From NCBI RefSeq assembly GCF_030296015.1, contig NZ_AP027368.1, positions 3,892,839 to 3,956,838 of the forward strand: 64,000 nt of DNA, given 5' to 3'. Position numbers and translations under genes: made by a program. The notes under the pieces are model-generated. The model ran no database searches, had not been told where the DNA came from, and saw only the letters and a list, made by a program, of their open reading frames with translations. This document shows, one piece after another, positions 43,000-52,973 of the stretch. The stretch is from Ferrimonas sp. YFM. Lineage in GTDB: Bacteria; Pseudomonadota; Gammaproteobacteria; Enterobacterales; Shewanellaceae. The stretch's first letter is position 1; each line of letters starts with the position of its first letter.

Positions 43000-44719
43000 G
43001 AAAGTCCACCTTTGCCGTGATCACCTCGGGCACCACCTGGGCACGGATCAGGAAATCGCCGAAGCCCTCTCCCTGGTGACGTTCCCCCACCCAGCGGCCC
43101 ACCAACTGATCCAGCTCGGCCAGGATGCTCTCCTCGTCCAGGTTTTCCTTGTACATCTTGGGTATCCGGGTACCTTCGCGGTTGCCCCCCAGGTGCAGGT
43201 TGTAACGGCCCGGGCCCTTACCCACCAGACCCACCTCCGCCAGCATGGCGCGGCCACAGCCGTTGGGGCAGCCGGTGACCCTAAAGATGATCGACTCATC
43301 ACCGATGCCGTGAGTGGCCAATACCCCCTCGATGCGATCCACAAAGCCGGGCAGGAAGCGCTCCGCCTCCGCCATGGCCAGGGGACAGGTGGGCAGGGAG
43401 ACACAGGCCATGGAATCTTTGCGCTGATTGGAGACACTGTCATCCATCAGCCCATGCTCCCGCGCCAGGGCCTCAATCTGCGCCTTATCCTGCTCCGCCA
43501 CTCCGGCCACCACCAGGTTCTGGTTGGCGGTCATGCGGAACTCCCCCTGGTGAACCTGGGCAATGGCCGCCATGCCGCTTTTCAGGGGCTTATCGGGGAA
43601 GTCCAAAATGCGACCATTTTCGATAAACAGGGTCAGGTTGTGCTTACCGTCGATGCCGGCGGTCCAGCCGAAGCCGTCGCCTCGGTCGGTCAGCTCATAG
43701 GGGCGAATGGGCTCGAAACGGATGTCGGCGCGGCGCTCCACCTCCGCCTTGAAGGTATCGACCCCCACCCTGTCCAGGGTGTACTTGGTCTTGGCGTTCT
43801 TACGGTTCACCCGGTTGCCCAGGTCCCGCTGGGTGGCCACCACCGCTTCGGCCACCGCCAGGGTGTGCTCCAGGGGCAGGTAGCCGAACTCATCCGCCTT
43901 GCGGGGATAGGTGCTGGTGTCGCCATGAGTCATCCCCAGGCCACCGCCCACCAGCAGGTTGAAGCCCACCAGCTTGCCGTTGTCGGCCACGGCGATGAAG
44001 TTCATGTCGTTGGCGTGGATGTCCACGTCATTGTGAGGGGGCACCACCACGGTGGTCTTGAATTTACGGGGCAGGTAGGTGCGACCGAGGATCGGCTCCT
44101 CCTCCTGGGTGCTCTCCACCTTTTCACCATCGAGCCAGATCTCTGCATAGGCCCGGGTTTTGGGCAGCAGGTGCTCGGAGATCCTCTTCGCCCACTCGTA
44201 GGCTTCGGCATGCAGCTCTGACTGCTCCGGGTTGGAGGTGCACAGCACATTGCGATTCACGTCGCCGGCGGTGGCGATGGAGTCGATACCGATGCTGTTC
44301 AGCATCTGATGCATCGGCTTGATGTGACGCTTGAGCACCCCGTGAAACTGGAAGGTCTGACGGGTGGTCAGTCGAATGCTGCCGGCGTGGGTGTTGCTGG
44401 CGGCGAACTCGTCGATGGCCAGCCACTGCTGCGGGGTGATCACCCCGCCGGGCATACGTGCCCGCAGCATCACCGTGTGCAGCGGCTCCAGCTTCTGCTC
44501 GTTACGCTCGGCGCGGATATCACGGTCATCCTGCTGATACATGCCATGGAAACGGATCAGCTGGAAGTTATCGGCGGTGAAGCCACCGGTGAGGGGATCG
44601 GCCAGATCCGCTTCGATGGTGCCCCGAAGCAGCTGGCTCTCACCCTTGAGGCGCTCGTTGTCCGCCAGCTTACCCTGCACCTGCAGTTCGCTGAGATCTG
44701 GGGTTTTCTGGTCACTCAT
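42992..44719 (-). CDS. cysI: Sulfite reductase hemoprotein beta subunit
   Basis: CysI carries siroheme and a 4Fe-4S cluster and reduces sulfite to sulfide. The 575 residues include [13 protein letters not shown], the cluster ligands CVSLPTC and [11 protein letters not shown], and [15 protein letters not shown]. Its ATG overlaps the cysJ stop by one base, so J, I and H are translated in a chain. Siroheme comes from the precorrin-2 made by CobA, encoded at 36.7-37.5 kb. Confidence 0.97.
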   Translation of the reverse strand: MSDQKTPDLSELQVQGKLADNERLKGESQLLRGTIEADLADPLTGGFTADNFQLIRFHGMYQQDDRDIRAERNEQKLEPLHTVMLRARMPGGVITPQQWLAIDEFAASNTHAGSIRLTTRQTFQFHGVLKRHIKPMHQMLNSIGIDSIATAGDVNRNVLCTSNPEQSELHAEAYEWAKRISEHLLPKTRAYAEIWLDGEKVESTQEEEPILGRTYLPRKFKTTVVVPPHNDVDIHANDMNFIAVADNGKLVGFNLLVGGGLGMTHGDTSTYPRKADEFGYLPLEHTLAVAEAVVATQRDLGNRVNRKNAKTKYTLDRVGVDTFKAEVERRADIRFEPIRPYELTDRGDGFGWTAGIDGKHNLTLFIENGRILDFPDKPLKSGMAAIAQVHQGEFRMTANQNLVVAGVAEQDKAQIEALAREHGLMDDSVSNQRKDSMACVSLPTCPLAMAEAERFLPGFVDRIEGVLATHGIGDESIIFRVTGCPNGCGRAMLAEVGLVGKGPGRYNLHLGGNREGTRIPKMYKENLDEESILAELDQLVGRWVGERHQGEGFGDFLIRAQVVPEVITAKVDFHG

Positions 44720-46497
44720 CAGTACACATCCTTCTGGTATCTCTTGCTTGCGCGCAGCGCCTCAAGGTATTGCTCTGCCTGTTCACGGCTCTTGCCGCCA
44801 TGTTCTGTCACCACCTCAATCAGGGCAGCTTCCACATCGACGGCCATGCGTTCGGCGTCACCACAGAGGTAGAGGTGAGCGCCCCGCTCCAGCCACTGAT
44901 AAAGATCGGCGCCGGCTTCCCGCACCCGGTCCTGAACATAGATCTTGTGCTCCTGATCCCGGGAAAACGCCAGGCTGATGCGGCTCAGCAACCCGCTCTT
45001 CACATAGCCCTGCCACTCCACCTGATAGAGGAAGTCCTCGGTAAAGGTGGGGTTGCCGAAGAACAGCCAGTTGTCCCCTTCGGCGCCCTGGGCCTCCCGC
45101 TCCTGCATAAAGCCACGGAAGGGGGCAATGCCGGTCCCGGGACCTATCATGATCACCGGAGTGTCGCCGGATTCAGGCAGGCGGAAGTTCTGGTTAGGCT
45201 CCACATAGACCTTCACCTCATCCCCCTCCTGCAGACGACGGGCAAAGGCACCGGAGACGGTACCCAGGCGAGACTCGCCGTCACGCTCCGCTTCCACCAG
45301 AGCCACGGTCAGGTGCACCTCCTCCTCCACTTCCGCCTGACTGGAGGCGATGGAGTAGAGGCGCGGCGTCAGCTTGCGCAGCAGGCCGACCAGGGTCTCG
45401 GCGTCCGGCTTGGCCGGATAGCGTCTGGCCAGGTCCAGCAGCTGGTGCTGGTGGATAAACTGCTTGAGCGCGTCGCCATCGTCGGCGATCTGAGCCAGTT
45501 CGCCGCTGTCGGCCAGCTCCGCCCAGCCCTTCACCAGGGCCGGATGCAGCAGGGTCAGCTCAAAGGTCTCGGTAAGGGCCTGGGACAGAGGCACGCTGGC
45601 CTCTTTAACCTGGACACTCTCCTCACCACTGAGGCCAACCGCAGTCAGAATCTCGGCCACCAGGGCGGGATCGTTGTCCATCCACACCCCCAGGGCATCA
45701 CCGGGCTGATAGCTGATGCCGGACTCCTCCAGGCTCAGCTCCACATGTCGGGTGTCTTTGATGGACTCTCGGCCGGTGATCTTCTGGCTGGCCAGGAGAG
45801 TGGCCTTGTATGGATTGCTGCGGCTGTAACTGCTGACGGCGGAGGCCTGAGCCGATGCCGGTGCTACGGCGGTGGCCGGGGCCAGATCCGCCAGTTTGGC
45901 CAAAGCCTGGGCTATCCAGGCCTCGGCGCTGTCTTCGAAGTCCACATCACAGTCTGCCCGCTCGAGCAGGCGATTGCCGCCGAGCTCCGCCAGCCGGGCA
46001 TCGAACTCCTTACCGGTCTGGCAGAAGTGCTCGTAACTGGAATCGCCCAGTGCCAGCACCCCAAAGTGGATGCCGTCGAGCTTGGGGGCCCGGTTGGAGA
46101 ACAGGAACTTGTGCAGGGCAATGGCGTCATCGGGCGGCTCACCCTCCCCGTGGGTGCTGACCACCACCAGCAGTTGCTGCTCCTCCTTGAGCCGCTTGGG
46201 CTTGTACTCGGACATGGAGACCAGGGCCACCTCCCTGCCCTGCCCCTTGGCGGCGTCCGCCAGTTGCTGGGCCACAGAGCGGCTGTTGCCGGTCTGGCTG
46301 CCATAGAGGATGGTCAGTGAACTCTGGGCCGGAGCCTGAGGCTGTGGTTGACCGCCAGCAAGATTGGCGGACGCGGCCAGATAACCGCTGACCCAGGCCA
46401 GTTGAAGGGGGGAAAGATCGGAGGTCAGCTGCTGTAACTGGGACAGCTTCGCCGGCTCCAATACCCCGGCCCCTGCGTGTAACTCGGATAACTGCAT
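44719..46497 (-). CDS. cysJ: Sulfite reductase flavoprotein alpha subunit
   Basis: CysJ passes electrons from NADPH through FAD and FMN to CysI. Domains along 592 residues: flavodoxin-type FMN domain ([20 protein letters not shown] near 65-85, [12 protein letters not shown]), FAD domain ([22 protein letters not shown]) and NADPH domain ([26 protein letters not shown], ending KRYQKDVY). It is the first gene of cysJIH; the upstream gap is AT-rich. Confidence 0.97.
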   Translation of the reverse strand: MQLSELHAGAGVLEPAKLSQLQQLTSDLSPLQLAWVSGYLAASANLAGGQPQPQAPAQSSLTILYGSQTGNSRSVAQQLADAAKGQGREVALVSMSEYKPKRLKEEQQLLVVVSTHGEGEPPDDAIALHKFLFSNRAPKLDGIHFGVLALGDSSYEHFCQTGKEFDARLAELGGNRLLERADCDVDFEDSAEAWIAQALAKLADLAPATAVAPASAQASAVSSYSRSNPYKATLLASQKITGRESIKDTRHVELSLEESGISYQPGDALGVWMDNDPALVAEILTAVGLSGEESVQVKEASVPLSQALTETFELTLLHPALVKGWAELADSGELAQIADDGDALKQFIHQHQLLDLARRYPAKPDAETLVGLLRKLTPRLYSIASSQAEVEEEVHLTVALVEAERDGESRLGTVSGAFARRLQEGDEVKVYVEPNQNFRLPESGDTPVIMIGPGTGIAPFRGFMQEREAQGAEGDNWLFFGNPTFTEDFLYQVEWQGYVKSGLLSRISLAFSRDQEHKIYVQDRVREAGADLYQWLERGAHLYLCGDAERMAVDVEAALIEVVTEHGGKSREQAEQYLEALRASKRYQKDVY

Positions 46498-46919
46498 GCT
46501 CTGCGCTCGTGACTGTGGACAATTGCAACAGGGTAGGCGCCGGGCTTCTTTATAAAAAAGAATTAAAAAATTTTTTTTATACGATAAATGAATATGCGGT
46601 GATCGACGAAAAACTGTTCACATTTCACAAAAAATGCATTAAATGTAATAAGGCCGGAATATTTGATAAAAATGTGACCAATAACAGAGAGGTTGATGAC
46701 GCCAGTGTGACAGGGGCCCTTTTGGGACCAGCATACTCTGCCATAAATTCCGGCGGCAACGGCGCAATGACACAACGACCTCCATTCATTGAGACGATTG
46801 TGGTGATTCAATAAATCGACTTAGCATTGGATTTCTAATAGTCCACAATGCTCAGTGATTTACGCTTTGGTATCACCAAGATAGAACCGATAAACCTAAT
46901 TCTGCTAGAGGATAGCGTT
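46498..46919. promoter_or_regulatory. AT-rich divergent control region of cysJIH and pnt
   Basis: A 422-bp gap with long A and T tracts (46556-46580) and no convincing gene. A leftward TATAAA (46581-46576) with a poor -35 (GATCAC at 46604-46599) could be the cysJ promoter, which in relatives depends on CysB. I could not define a CysB site by eye. The pnt promoter lies towards the right end. A 101-codon open frame here has no recognisable domain and was not called. Confidence 0.4.
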
Positions 46920-48089
46920 GTGAAGATCGCCGTGATCAAGGAGCATCTCGTCGGGGAAACCCGCGTGGCCCTGTTACCCGCCAACGTTGCCAAGCTCGCC
47001 AAGGCGGGCTGTGAGGTAACGATTGAAACCCAGGCCGGTTTTGAAGCCGGTTTTACCGATCAGGACTATCTCGACAGTGGAGCTCGAATCGGTGCTGACC
47101 GCGCCCAGACCATTGAGGGTGCCGAACTGGTGCTGACTCTGCACGCCAAGGGCGAAGAGTTTGACCAACTGCTTAAAGATCTCAAATCAGGCCAGACCCT
47201 GATGGGGATGATGGATCCGCTGATGCACCCGGAGAGCGCCCAGAAGGCAGCCGAACTGGGCATCAACACCGTCGCCCTGGAACTGATTCCCCGTATTACC
47301 CGGGCCCAGAGCATGGATGTGCTCTCCTCCAACGCCACCATTGCCGGCTACAAGTCGGTGATCCAGGCGGCGGAGCTGACCCCCAGACTGCTGCCGATGA
47401 TGATGACCGCCGCAGGCACCCTGAAGCCCGCCCGCACCTTTATCATGGGTGCCGGTGTGGCCGGCCTGCAGGCCTGTGCCACCGCCAAGCGCCTGGGCGC
47501 CGTGGTGGAAGCCTACGACATCCGTCCCGCCGCCCGGGAGCAGATCCTCTCTGTGGGCGCCCGTCCGGTTGAGCTGGAAATCGAGGATGCCGACACCGAG
47601 TCCAGCGGCGGCTACGCCAAGGAGCAGTCCGCCGAGTTCATCGCCAAGCAGCAACAGGCGATGGCCAATGTACTGGCTCAACAGGATATCGTCATCACCA
47701 CCGCCGCCATTCCCGGTCGCAAGGCCCCGACCCTGATCACCAAAGAGATGGTGGCTCAGATGAAGCCCGGCTCGGTGATCGTCGACCTGGCCGCAGAAAC
47801 CGGCGGCAACTGCGAACTGACCCAGCTGGGTGAGGTGATCAACGTCAATGGCGTCATCATCTCCGGCCCGGCCAACATCGTGGCCTCCACCGCCAACCAC
47901 GGCAGCCAGATGTTCGGCACCAACCTGGAGAACCTGATCCGTCACCTTATCGACGACGAAGGCAAGCTGGTGTTCGACTTCGAAGATGAGATTGTCCACG
48001 ACACCGTTACCGCCTATCAGGGCGAAGTGGTGAACCCTCGCATCCGGGATCTGCTCGGACTCAACGCTGAAGTGAAGGAGGAGGCGTAA
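46920..48089 (+). CDS. pntAA: Proton-translocating NAD(P) transhydrogenase, alpha-1 subunit
   Basis: This soluble NAD(H)-binding part of transhydrogenase, 389 residues, is homologous to the N-terminal two-thirds of E. coli PntA and to alanine dehydrogenase. It has IKEHLVGETRVALLPANV, RITRAQSMDVLSSNATIAGY, the Rossmann loop MGAGVAGLQACATAKRLGA and DLAAETGGNCE. The start is GTG at 46920 with GAGG upstream; an ATG at 46848 would add residues foreign to the family. The enzyme couples hydride transfer from NADH to NADP+ to proton entry. Its stop (TAA) is followed at once by the ATG of the next subunit gene. Confidence 0.93.
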   Translation: MKIAVIKEHLVGETRVALLPANVAKLAKAGCEVTIETQAGFEAGFTDQDYLDSGARIGADRAQTIEGAELVLTLHAKGEEFDQLLKDLKSGQTLMGMMDPLMHPESAQKAAELGINTVALELIPRITRAQSMDVLSSNATIAGYKSVIQAAELTPRLLPMMMTAAGTLKPARTFIMGAGVAGLQACATAKRLGAVVEAYDIRPAAREQILSVGARPVELEIEDADTESSGGYAKEQSAEFIAKQQQAMANVLAQQDIVITTAAIPGRKAPTLITKEMVAQMKPGSVIVDLAAETGGNCELTQLGEVINVNGVIISGPANIVASTANHGSQMFGTNLENLIRHLIDDEGKLVFDFEDEIVHDTVTAYQGEVVNPRIRDLLGLNAEVKEEA

Positions 48090-48368
48090 ATGGAAACCCT
48101 GCTGTTACTGCTCACCCTGTTCGTGATCGCCATCTTCCTGGGCGTAGAGCTGATCACCAAGGTGCCACCCACACTGCACACCCCGCTGATGTCCGGCTCT
48201 AACGCCATCTCCGGCATCACCCTGGTGGGTGCCCTTCTGTCCGCGGGCAGCGGCTCCGGCATTCTGGTGAATGTTCTGGGCTTCATCGCCGTGACCCTGG
48301 CCACCATCAACGTGGTGGGTGGCTACATGGTCACCAACCGCATGCTGGGTATGTTCAAGAGGAAGTAA
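48090..48368 (+). CDS. pntAB: NAD(P) transhydrogenase, alpha-2 (membrane) subunit
   Basis: A 92-residue protein with three hydrophobic segments: METLLLLLTLFVIAIFLGVE, the SGSNAISGITLVGALLSAG loop and the end VLGFIAVTLATINVVGGYMV. It corresponds to the C-terminal membrane part of E. coli PntA. Carrying it as a separate gene is the split arrangement seen in Rhodospirillum and others. The 3-base junction with pntAA and 6 bp to pntB show one operon. Confidence 0.93.
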   Translation: METLLLLLTLFVIAIFLGVELITKVPPTLHTPLMSGSNAISGITLVGALLSAGSGSGILVNVLGFIAVTLATINVVGGYMVTNRMLGMFKRK

Positions 48369-48374
48369 CCGACC

Positions 48375-49754
48375 ATGAATACTGCTGTAATTTACCTGGC
48401 CTACCTGGTGGCCGCGGTCTTCTTCGTGCTCGGCATCAAGAACATGACCAAGCCCCGTACTGCGGTACGTGGTAACCAGATCTCCTCCATCGGTATGCTG
48501 ATCGCCGTTGTGGTGACCCTGCTGGACCAAGCCATTCTGAGCTTCGAGTGGATCATCGCCGGCATGGTGCTCGGTGGTCTGATTGGCGCGACTCTGGCCA
48601 AGAAGGTACAGATGACCTCCATGCCACAGATGGTGGCGGCCCTGAACGGCTTCGGTGGTGGTGCCTCCCTGTTCGTGGCCCTGGCCAACTACATGGATCC
48701 GGCGGCGGCCACCTCCCTGGTGGCGCAGATCTCCGTAGGCGCAACCGTGCTGATCGGTGCCGTGACCCTGTCCGGCTCCTTTATCGCCTTCGGCAAGCTG
48801 CAGGAGATCATCTCCGGCAAGTCCATCGCCGTACCGGGCAACACCATGGTCAACGCCCTGCTGGCCATCGTGTCCGTGGCCCTGGTGGTCGCTCTGGTGG
48901 TGAGCCCCTCGCCGATGCTGATCTACGCGCTGGTGGCGGTGGCCCTGCTGCTGGGTATCCTGCTGGTGCTGCCCATCGGTGGTGCCGATATGCCTGTGGT
49001 GATCGCCCTGCTGAACTCCTACTCGGGTATTGCCGCGGCCACCGCAGGTTTTATCTCCAACAACACCGTGCTGATCGTGTCCGGCTCCCTGGTAGGTGCC
49101 TCCGGTCTCATCCTGACCCAGATCATGTGTAAGGCGATGAACCGCAGCCTGACCAACGTACTGTTCGGGGTAATGGCGGAAGGTGGAGAGATCATCGATG
49201 CCGACGAGGTGTACCAGGGCAAGGTGAAATCCTCCGCACCGGAAGAGGTCTCCATGATGCTGGAAACCGCCGAGCGCGTAGTGATCGTTCCCGGTTTCGG
49301 TCTGGCCATGGCCCAGGCTCAGCACGCCGTGCGCGAACTGGCCGACGTACTGGAAGCCCGTGGCACCGACGTGAAGTACGCCATCCACCCGGTTGCCGGT
49401 CGTATGCCCGGCCACATGAACGTACTGCTGGCAGAGGCGGAAGTGCCTTATGAGCAACTGGTGGAGATGGATGCCATCAACCCCCAGTTTGAGCAGACCG
49501 ACGTGGCCATTGTCATCGGTGCCAACGACGTGACCAACCCCATGGCTCGAGAGGACAAGGGCAGCCCCATCTACGGCATGCCTATCCTCAACGTCGACAA
49601 GGCCCGCACCGTAGTGGTGGTGAAGCGCTCCCTGAGCCCAGGCTTTGCTGGCCTGCCCAACCCGCTGTTCGCCAAGGACAACACCCTGATGCTGTTTGGC
49701 GACGGTAAGAAGGCAATCATCGATCTGACCTCCAGTCTCAACGAAGCTGACTGA
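48375..49754 (+). CDS. pntB: NAD(P) transhydrogenase, beta subunit
   Basis: PntB, 459 residues: about eight membrane helices and a C-terminal NADP(H)-binding domain with VPGFGLAMAQAQHAVREL, IHPVAGRMPGHMNVLLAEA, VIGANDVTNP and VVVKRSLSPGFAG. It completes the three-gene pntAA-pntAB-pntB operon. A terminator (first copy of a 27-bp sequence repeated later) lies 25 bp after the stop. Confidence 0.96.
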   Translation: MNTAVIYLAYLVAAVFFVLGIKNMTKPRTAVRGNQISSIGMLIAVVVTLLDQAILSFEWIIAGMVLGGLIGATLAKKVQMTSMPQMVAALNGFGGGASLFVALANYMDPAAATSLVAQISVGATVLIGAVTLSGSFIAFGKLQEIISGKSIAVPGNTMVNALLAIVSVALVVALVVSPSPMLIYALVAVALLLGILLVLPIGGADMPVVIALLNSYSGIAAATAGFISNNTVLIVSGSLVGASGLILTQIMCKAMNRSLTNVLFGVMAEGGEIIDADEVYQGKVKSSAPEEVSMMLETAERVVIVPGFGLAMAQAQHAVRELADVLEARGTDVKYAIHPVAGRMPGHMNVLLAEAEVPYEQLVEMDAINPQFEQTDVAIVIGANDVTNPMAREDKGSPIYGMPILNVDKARTVVVVKRSLSPGFAGLPNPLFAKDNTLMLFGDGKKAIIDLTSSLNEAD

Positions 49755-49779
49755 TGATTTGCTAGCGCAGCAACATCCC

Positions 49780-49806
49780 AAAACGGAGCCAACTGGCTCC
49801 GTTTTT
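49780..49806 (+). terminator. pntB terminator, copy 1 of a repeated terminator
   Basis: AAAACGGAGCC, AACT, GGCTCCGTTTT plus T. The 27-nt stretch 49780-49806 recurs exactly at 51440-51466 and, with one change and shorter, at 52931-52955. Confidence 0.92.
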
Positions 49807-50276
49807 ATTTGCCCTGTACTGACAAGAAAACAAACCAAACATCAACTACCGCCTCCCCCGATTCTGAAACCCTTTATTCCCAGATTACAATCTATAAACG
49901 AACCCTCACAAAGTCGCCAAAGAGTCATTACCCCATGTGACTCTTTATGTAAACTGCTCATAGCCAAACTATCTGTCCAATCATACTTAGGTGCTCAACC
50001 TAGGGCGGAGCTTGCCCCAGGGTTTTCTCAAGAGCAAGAACAGCCCATTTAAATCAAAAACTTAAATGCTTGTGAGCACTTACATACATGGAGCTGAAAA
50101 GGATTCTTTCAACGTATATGCGGTGCCTTAAACAACATTCATCAAAGGCATCATGATATTTATCTAACGAAGAGCATTCATAGAAAAATAATCTTGAGTT
50201 TTTCCACTGACTCTTTCGATTACCGTCAAGGCACTTGGTCGCTTATCAGCATTTAACATCATCCAATACAGGATCA
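49807..50276. other. AT-rich non-coding stretch at the left of the lipoprotein islet
   Basis: About 470 bp, visibly richer in A+T than the flanks. No convincing frame, RNA gene or repeat was seen. It probably carries the promoter of the lipoprotein gene at 50277; no clear -35/-10 pair stands out. Confidence 0.5.
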
Positions 50277-50933
50277 ATGATCTATATGAAAAACTTCATG
50301 ATAAGAAATTCCCTAATAGCACTATTCCTAGTAATCTCAGGTTGCTCTGCAGGTATTAGTGGCCTAGACAGAGACTTTTCTGTCAAGAATGAGAAGAGCG
50401 AAGCAATTGCTATTATAAAGATAGATTCTTCTAGTGAGGGAGCTGAAGTAACAAAAGTCCGCTTCAAGAAATTCGGCCTAGATAAAGACGGACTGTATGA
50501 CCGTTTTATATTCACTGACAAAGATAATATTTCCGATGTTGTATCAACAGCGGATGGGTATTTTGTTTTCAAGGTTAATGTGGTTTCCGATGGCGCCGCC
50601 AACACTTTTGACTCCATATATGAGACAAATAAGAGCAATTCAAATGAAAAGCTCTATTACAGTACTGATTGTGGAGGAGAAATGATGGCATTTCAAATAA
50701 AAGAGCCTGGCATTCATTACCTTGGGGAGTTGTCTTATAAAGAAGAGATATCGCCCATAGGTGAGATTAAGCTCGCATATAAAGTAAACTATAACCAAAC
50801 AGAGCTTAAGCAATTTCTAGCAAAACACCACCCGAACATAAACGTCAATAACATCAAAAAGTCGGAAATCAAAAAATACTGGAACAGAACCCAGTGCCCC
50901 CCCGGAACAACATATATAACTATTACCATTTAA
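50277..50933 (+). CDS. Lipoprotein of unknown function (AT-rich islet)
   Basis: About 218 residues from ATG at 50277 or 215 from 50286. The start MKNFMIRNSLIALFLVISGC is a lipoprotein signal with the lipobox ISGC. The mature part is rich in lysine, serine, asparagine and isoleucine, unlike neighbours, and has FIFTDKDNISDVVSTADGYFVFKVNV-like strands (cited in parts: GYFVFKVNV, CGGEMMAFQIKEPGIHYLG). I recognise no family. Codon and base use differ sharply from the surrounding genes, suggesting acquisition. The next lipoprotein gene follows in 12 bp. Confidence 0.7.
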   Translation: MIYMKNFMIRNSLIALFLVISGCSAGISGLDRDFSVKNEKSEAIAIIKIDSSSEGAEVTKVRFKKFGLDKDGLYDRFIFTDKDNISDVVSTADGYFVFKVNVVSDGAANTFDSIYETNKSNSNEKLYYSTDCGGEMMAFQIKEPGIHYLGELSYKEEISPIGEIKLAYKVNYNQTELKQFLAKHHPNINVNNIKKSEIKKYWNRTQCPPGTTYITITI

Positions 50934-50945
50934 GAGGAATTTGAA

Positions 50946-51344
50946 ATGAGACTACTTCTAATGGCACTCATGGTTTCCATTTTATCAGGTTGCGCAGGAG
51001 TTCATTATCAGTATGGTGACATAAAGCCAAAAGATAATGAAATAGCAAAATTAAGGAAATCTCCAGAAAACAGCATGTGGACCCCACTGCTTGCGGATTA
51101 TATTGAGTTGGAAAATAAGCCCTTAAAGTGGAAGACGGTTGGCGACGAATGGATAGGGTACCCTGTTGGAATGAACATGTTGCCCGGGAAGTACCGAATC
51201 AGATTCAAGTGCTCAAGTGCGAGCAATTATGCATTCCCATATGCTGATGTTCATGCTGAGGCAGGCAAAACCTATACGGCCAGGTGCTTTAAGGCTGCAA
51301 ATGACATGGTCGGTGTGGAGATTAAGGAATCACCAAAAACGTAA
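50946..51344 (+). CDS. Small lipoprotein of unknown function (AT-rich islet)
   Basis: A 132-residue protein with the lipoprotein signal MRLLLMALMVSILSGCAG (C16), then MLPGKYRIRFKCSSASNY and EAGKTYTARCF, a beta-sandwich-like pattern found in several small lipoproteins (DUF2846-like in style, not certain). AAGAGGAATTTG is its ribosome-binding site, 12 bp after the previous stop, so the two lipoproteins form an operon. Base composition is again AT-rich. Confidence 0.72.
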   Translation: MRLLLMALMVSILSGCAGVHYQYGDIKPKDNEIAKLRKSPENSMWTPLLADYIELENKPLKWKTVGDEWIGYPVGMNMLPGKYRIRFKCSSASNYAFPYADVHAEAGKTYTARCFKAANDMVGVEIKESPKT

Positions 51345-51439
51345 ATTAGAAGCCAAAATACAGAAGACAATGCTCATATGTCTTCATGATCACTGAGCGA
51401 CTACATGCTCAATTACCGACAGCACGGTTCAACTGGTTG

Positions 51440-51468
51440 AAAACGGAGCCAACTGGCTCCGTTTTTTT
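51440..51468 (+). terminator. Terminator copy 2, right boundary of the islet
   Basis: Identical over 27 nt to the pntB terminator, with seven T. It lies about 95 bp after the second lipoprotein gene. Confidence 0.92.
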
Positions 51469-51698
51469 GTCTGATCGGGTCCATTGCGCCGTGTCACCTC
51501 TCGAGTCTCATAGATGAGCATTTAGGGACGATGGTTCGTACCAATTCGTCATGGCAATCAAATACCGAATAACACTCGCTTTCCATGGCATTTCGCCATT
51601 CCTCGACTAGGCTTTTTATCCGAGCCCTACTCATTAGGGGTTAGTGCACAGCCGTGACCCCGGATTAAGATCGTCGATCTGCTTATCGAGGACCAGCC
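51469..51698. other. Non-coding region upstream of the porin gene
   Basis: About 230 bp without a convincing frame. It should hold the porin promoter, but no strong -35/-10 pair could be chosen by eye. Confidence 0.4.
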
Positions 51699-52889
51699 AT
51701 GCTGAATACTCAACGCCTCCCTCCCCTGCTTTTCGTCCTATTGCTGCTACCAGCCATACGCCAGACCCAGGCCAGCGACACCAACTTCGGCGGTCCGGAC
51801 GCCGTCGACAATCAGATCAGTGCCGACAAGGGCGACCAGCAAAAGCCCCTGCGGGAACAGTGGTCCACCAAAGGAATTGAGCTGGGTCTGGACTACTCGG
51901 CTGTGGGCCTGTACAGCGACACCGTTCTGCCTGGCTCTGACAAGGAGGCCTTCAGCGGCATGGTCCGCTTTTACGGTTCCTGGCGTCCTCAGGGACAGCA
52001 GGAGAATGCCGGCGGCTCCCTGGTGTGGAAGGTAGAACACAGGCACAGCTACACCGACACCTCAGTGAAAAATTTCGAGTTTGGGGCCGGCGGCCTGGGG
52101 CTGGTCACCCCCAACTTCAGCGATGAGAAAGGCCGGCTCACCAACCTTTACTGGAAACAGAAGCTGTCTGATGGCCAGGGCACCCTGATCACCGGCTTTA
52201 TGGATGTGACCGACTATGTGGATGTGTACGCAGCCGCCAGCCCCTGGACCGGCTTCATGAACTTCGCCTTCAGCACCGGCACCAACACCATCGCCCTGCC
52301 CAGTGATGCCACCTTCGGTGTCGCCATGGGTCATATGCTCACCGATAGCCTGTTCGTGATTGCCGGCATCAGCGACATGGAAGCAGACCCCACCAAACCA
52401 CTTGAAAGCGCCGACAACTTCTTCAGCGACAACCGCTACTTCAAGAGCCTTGAGCTTGGCTGGACCTCCTCCCAGGAGCAGATCTACCTCAATAACCTTC
52501 ACCTGACCCTGTGGGAATCGGACCGCAGCGACTTTCTCAATCAGGCCGCCGATAAGGGTTTCAACCTGTCGGCCTCGATGATGAAAGACAACTGGCTGCC
52601 CTTCATTCGCTATGGCAACGCCCAGGATGGCAGCCTGCTGGGCATCAAGGAATCGGTCAGCCTGGGCTTCGTCTATTACGGCATGCTGGCCCCCCAGAAC
52701 AACTTCGGCTTCGCCCTCAACTGGGCAGACGCAGGCAGCGATCAGTACACCGCCGAAGCTTTCTACTACATGAAACTGGGCCAACATTTCGAGCTGACTC
52801 CGGACATCCAGTTGATCGTCGACCCCGCCCTGAATCCGGGTAAGGACCAGATCTGGATCGCCGGCATTCGGGCCCGCCTCTTCTGGTAA
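51699..52889 (+). CDS. OprB-like carbohydrate-selective porin
   Basis: A 396-residue outer-membrane protein with a signal peptide (LPPLLFVLLLLPAIRQTQA) and a beta-barrel of alternating strands ending in the aromatic residue W after RARLF, as porins do. GIELGLDYSAVGLYSDT, VKNFEFGAGGLGL and LNWADAGSDQYTAEAFY fit the OprB (carbohydrate porin) family. The sugar is unknown. No transporter or sugar gene lies next to it. Confidence 0.82.
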   Translation: MLNTQRLPPLLFVLLLLPAIRQTQASDTNFGGPDAVDNQISADKGDQQKPLREQWSTKGIELGLDYSAVGLYSDTVLPGSDKEAFSGMVRFYGSWRPQGQQENAGGSLVWKVEHRHSYTDTSVKNFEFGAGGLGLVTPNFSDEKGRLTNLYWKQKLSDGQGTLITGFMDVTDYVDVYAAASPWTGFMNFAFSTGTNTIALPSDATFGVAMGHMLTDSLFVIAGISDMEADPTKPLESADNFFSDNRYFKSLELGWTSSQEQIYLNNLHLTLWESDRSDFLNQAADKGFNLSASMMKDNWLPFIRYGNAQDGSLLGIKESVSLGFVYYGMLAPQNNFGFALNWADAGSDQYTAEAFYYMKLGQHFELTPDIQLIVDPALNPGKDQIWIAGIRARLFW

Positions 52890-52930
52890 GGTGCACCGGC
52901 GTCAACGCCAGCCCCCAGTGTTGGCAAGGT

Positions 52931-52958
52931 AAAACGGAGCCAATTGGCTCCGTTTCTG
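52931..52958. terminator. Terminator copy 3 between porin and ycaQ-like gene
   Basis: AAAACGGAGCC-AATT-GGCTCCGTTT, one base different from the two copies to the left. It lies between convergent genes and can serve both. Confidence 0.85.
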
Positions 52959-52973
52959 CCTGTGAAGCTCATG

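Noticed and set aside
46509-46814. A 101-codon frame in the cysJ-pntAA gap
   Set aside because: No domain, poor start signal, and it crosses the A/T tracts of a control region.
48105-49838. A leftward open frame of 577 codons opposite pntAB-pntB
   Set aside because: H/G/Q-rich shadow of two well-supported membrane subunits on the other strand.
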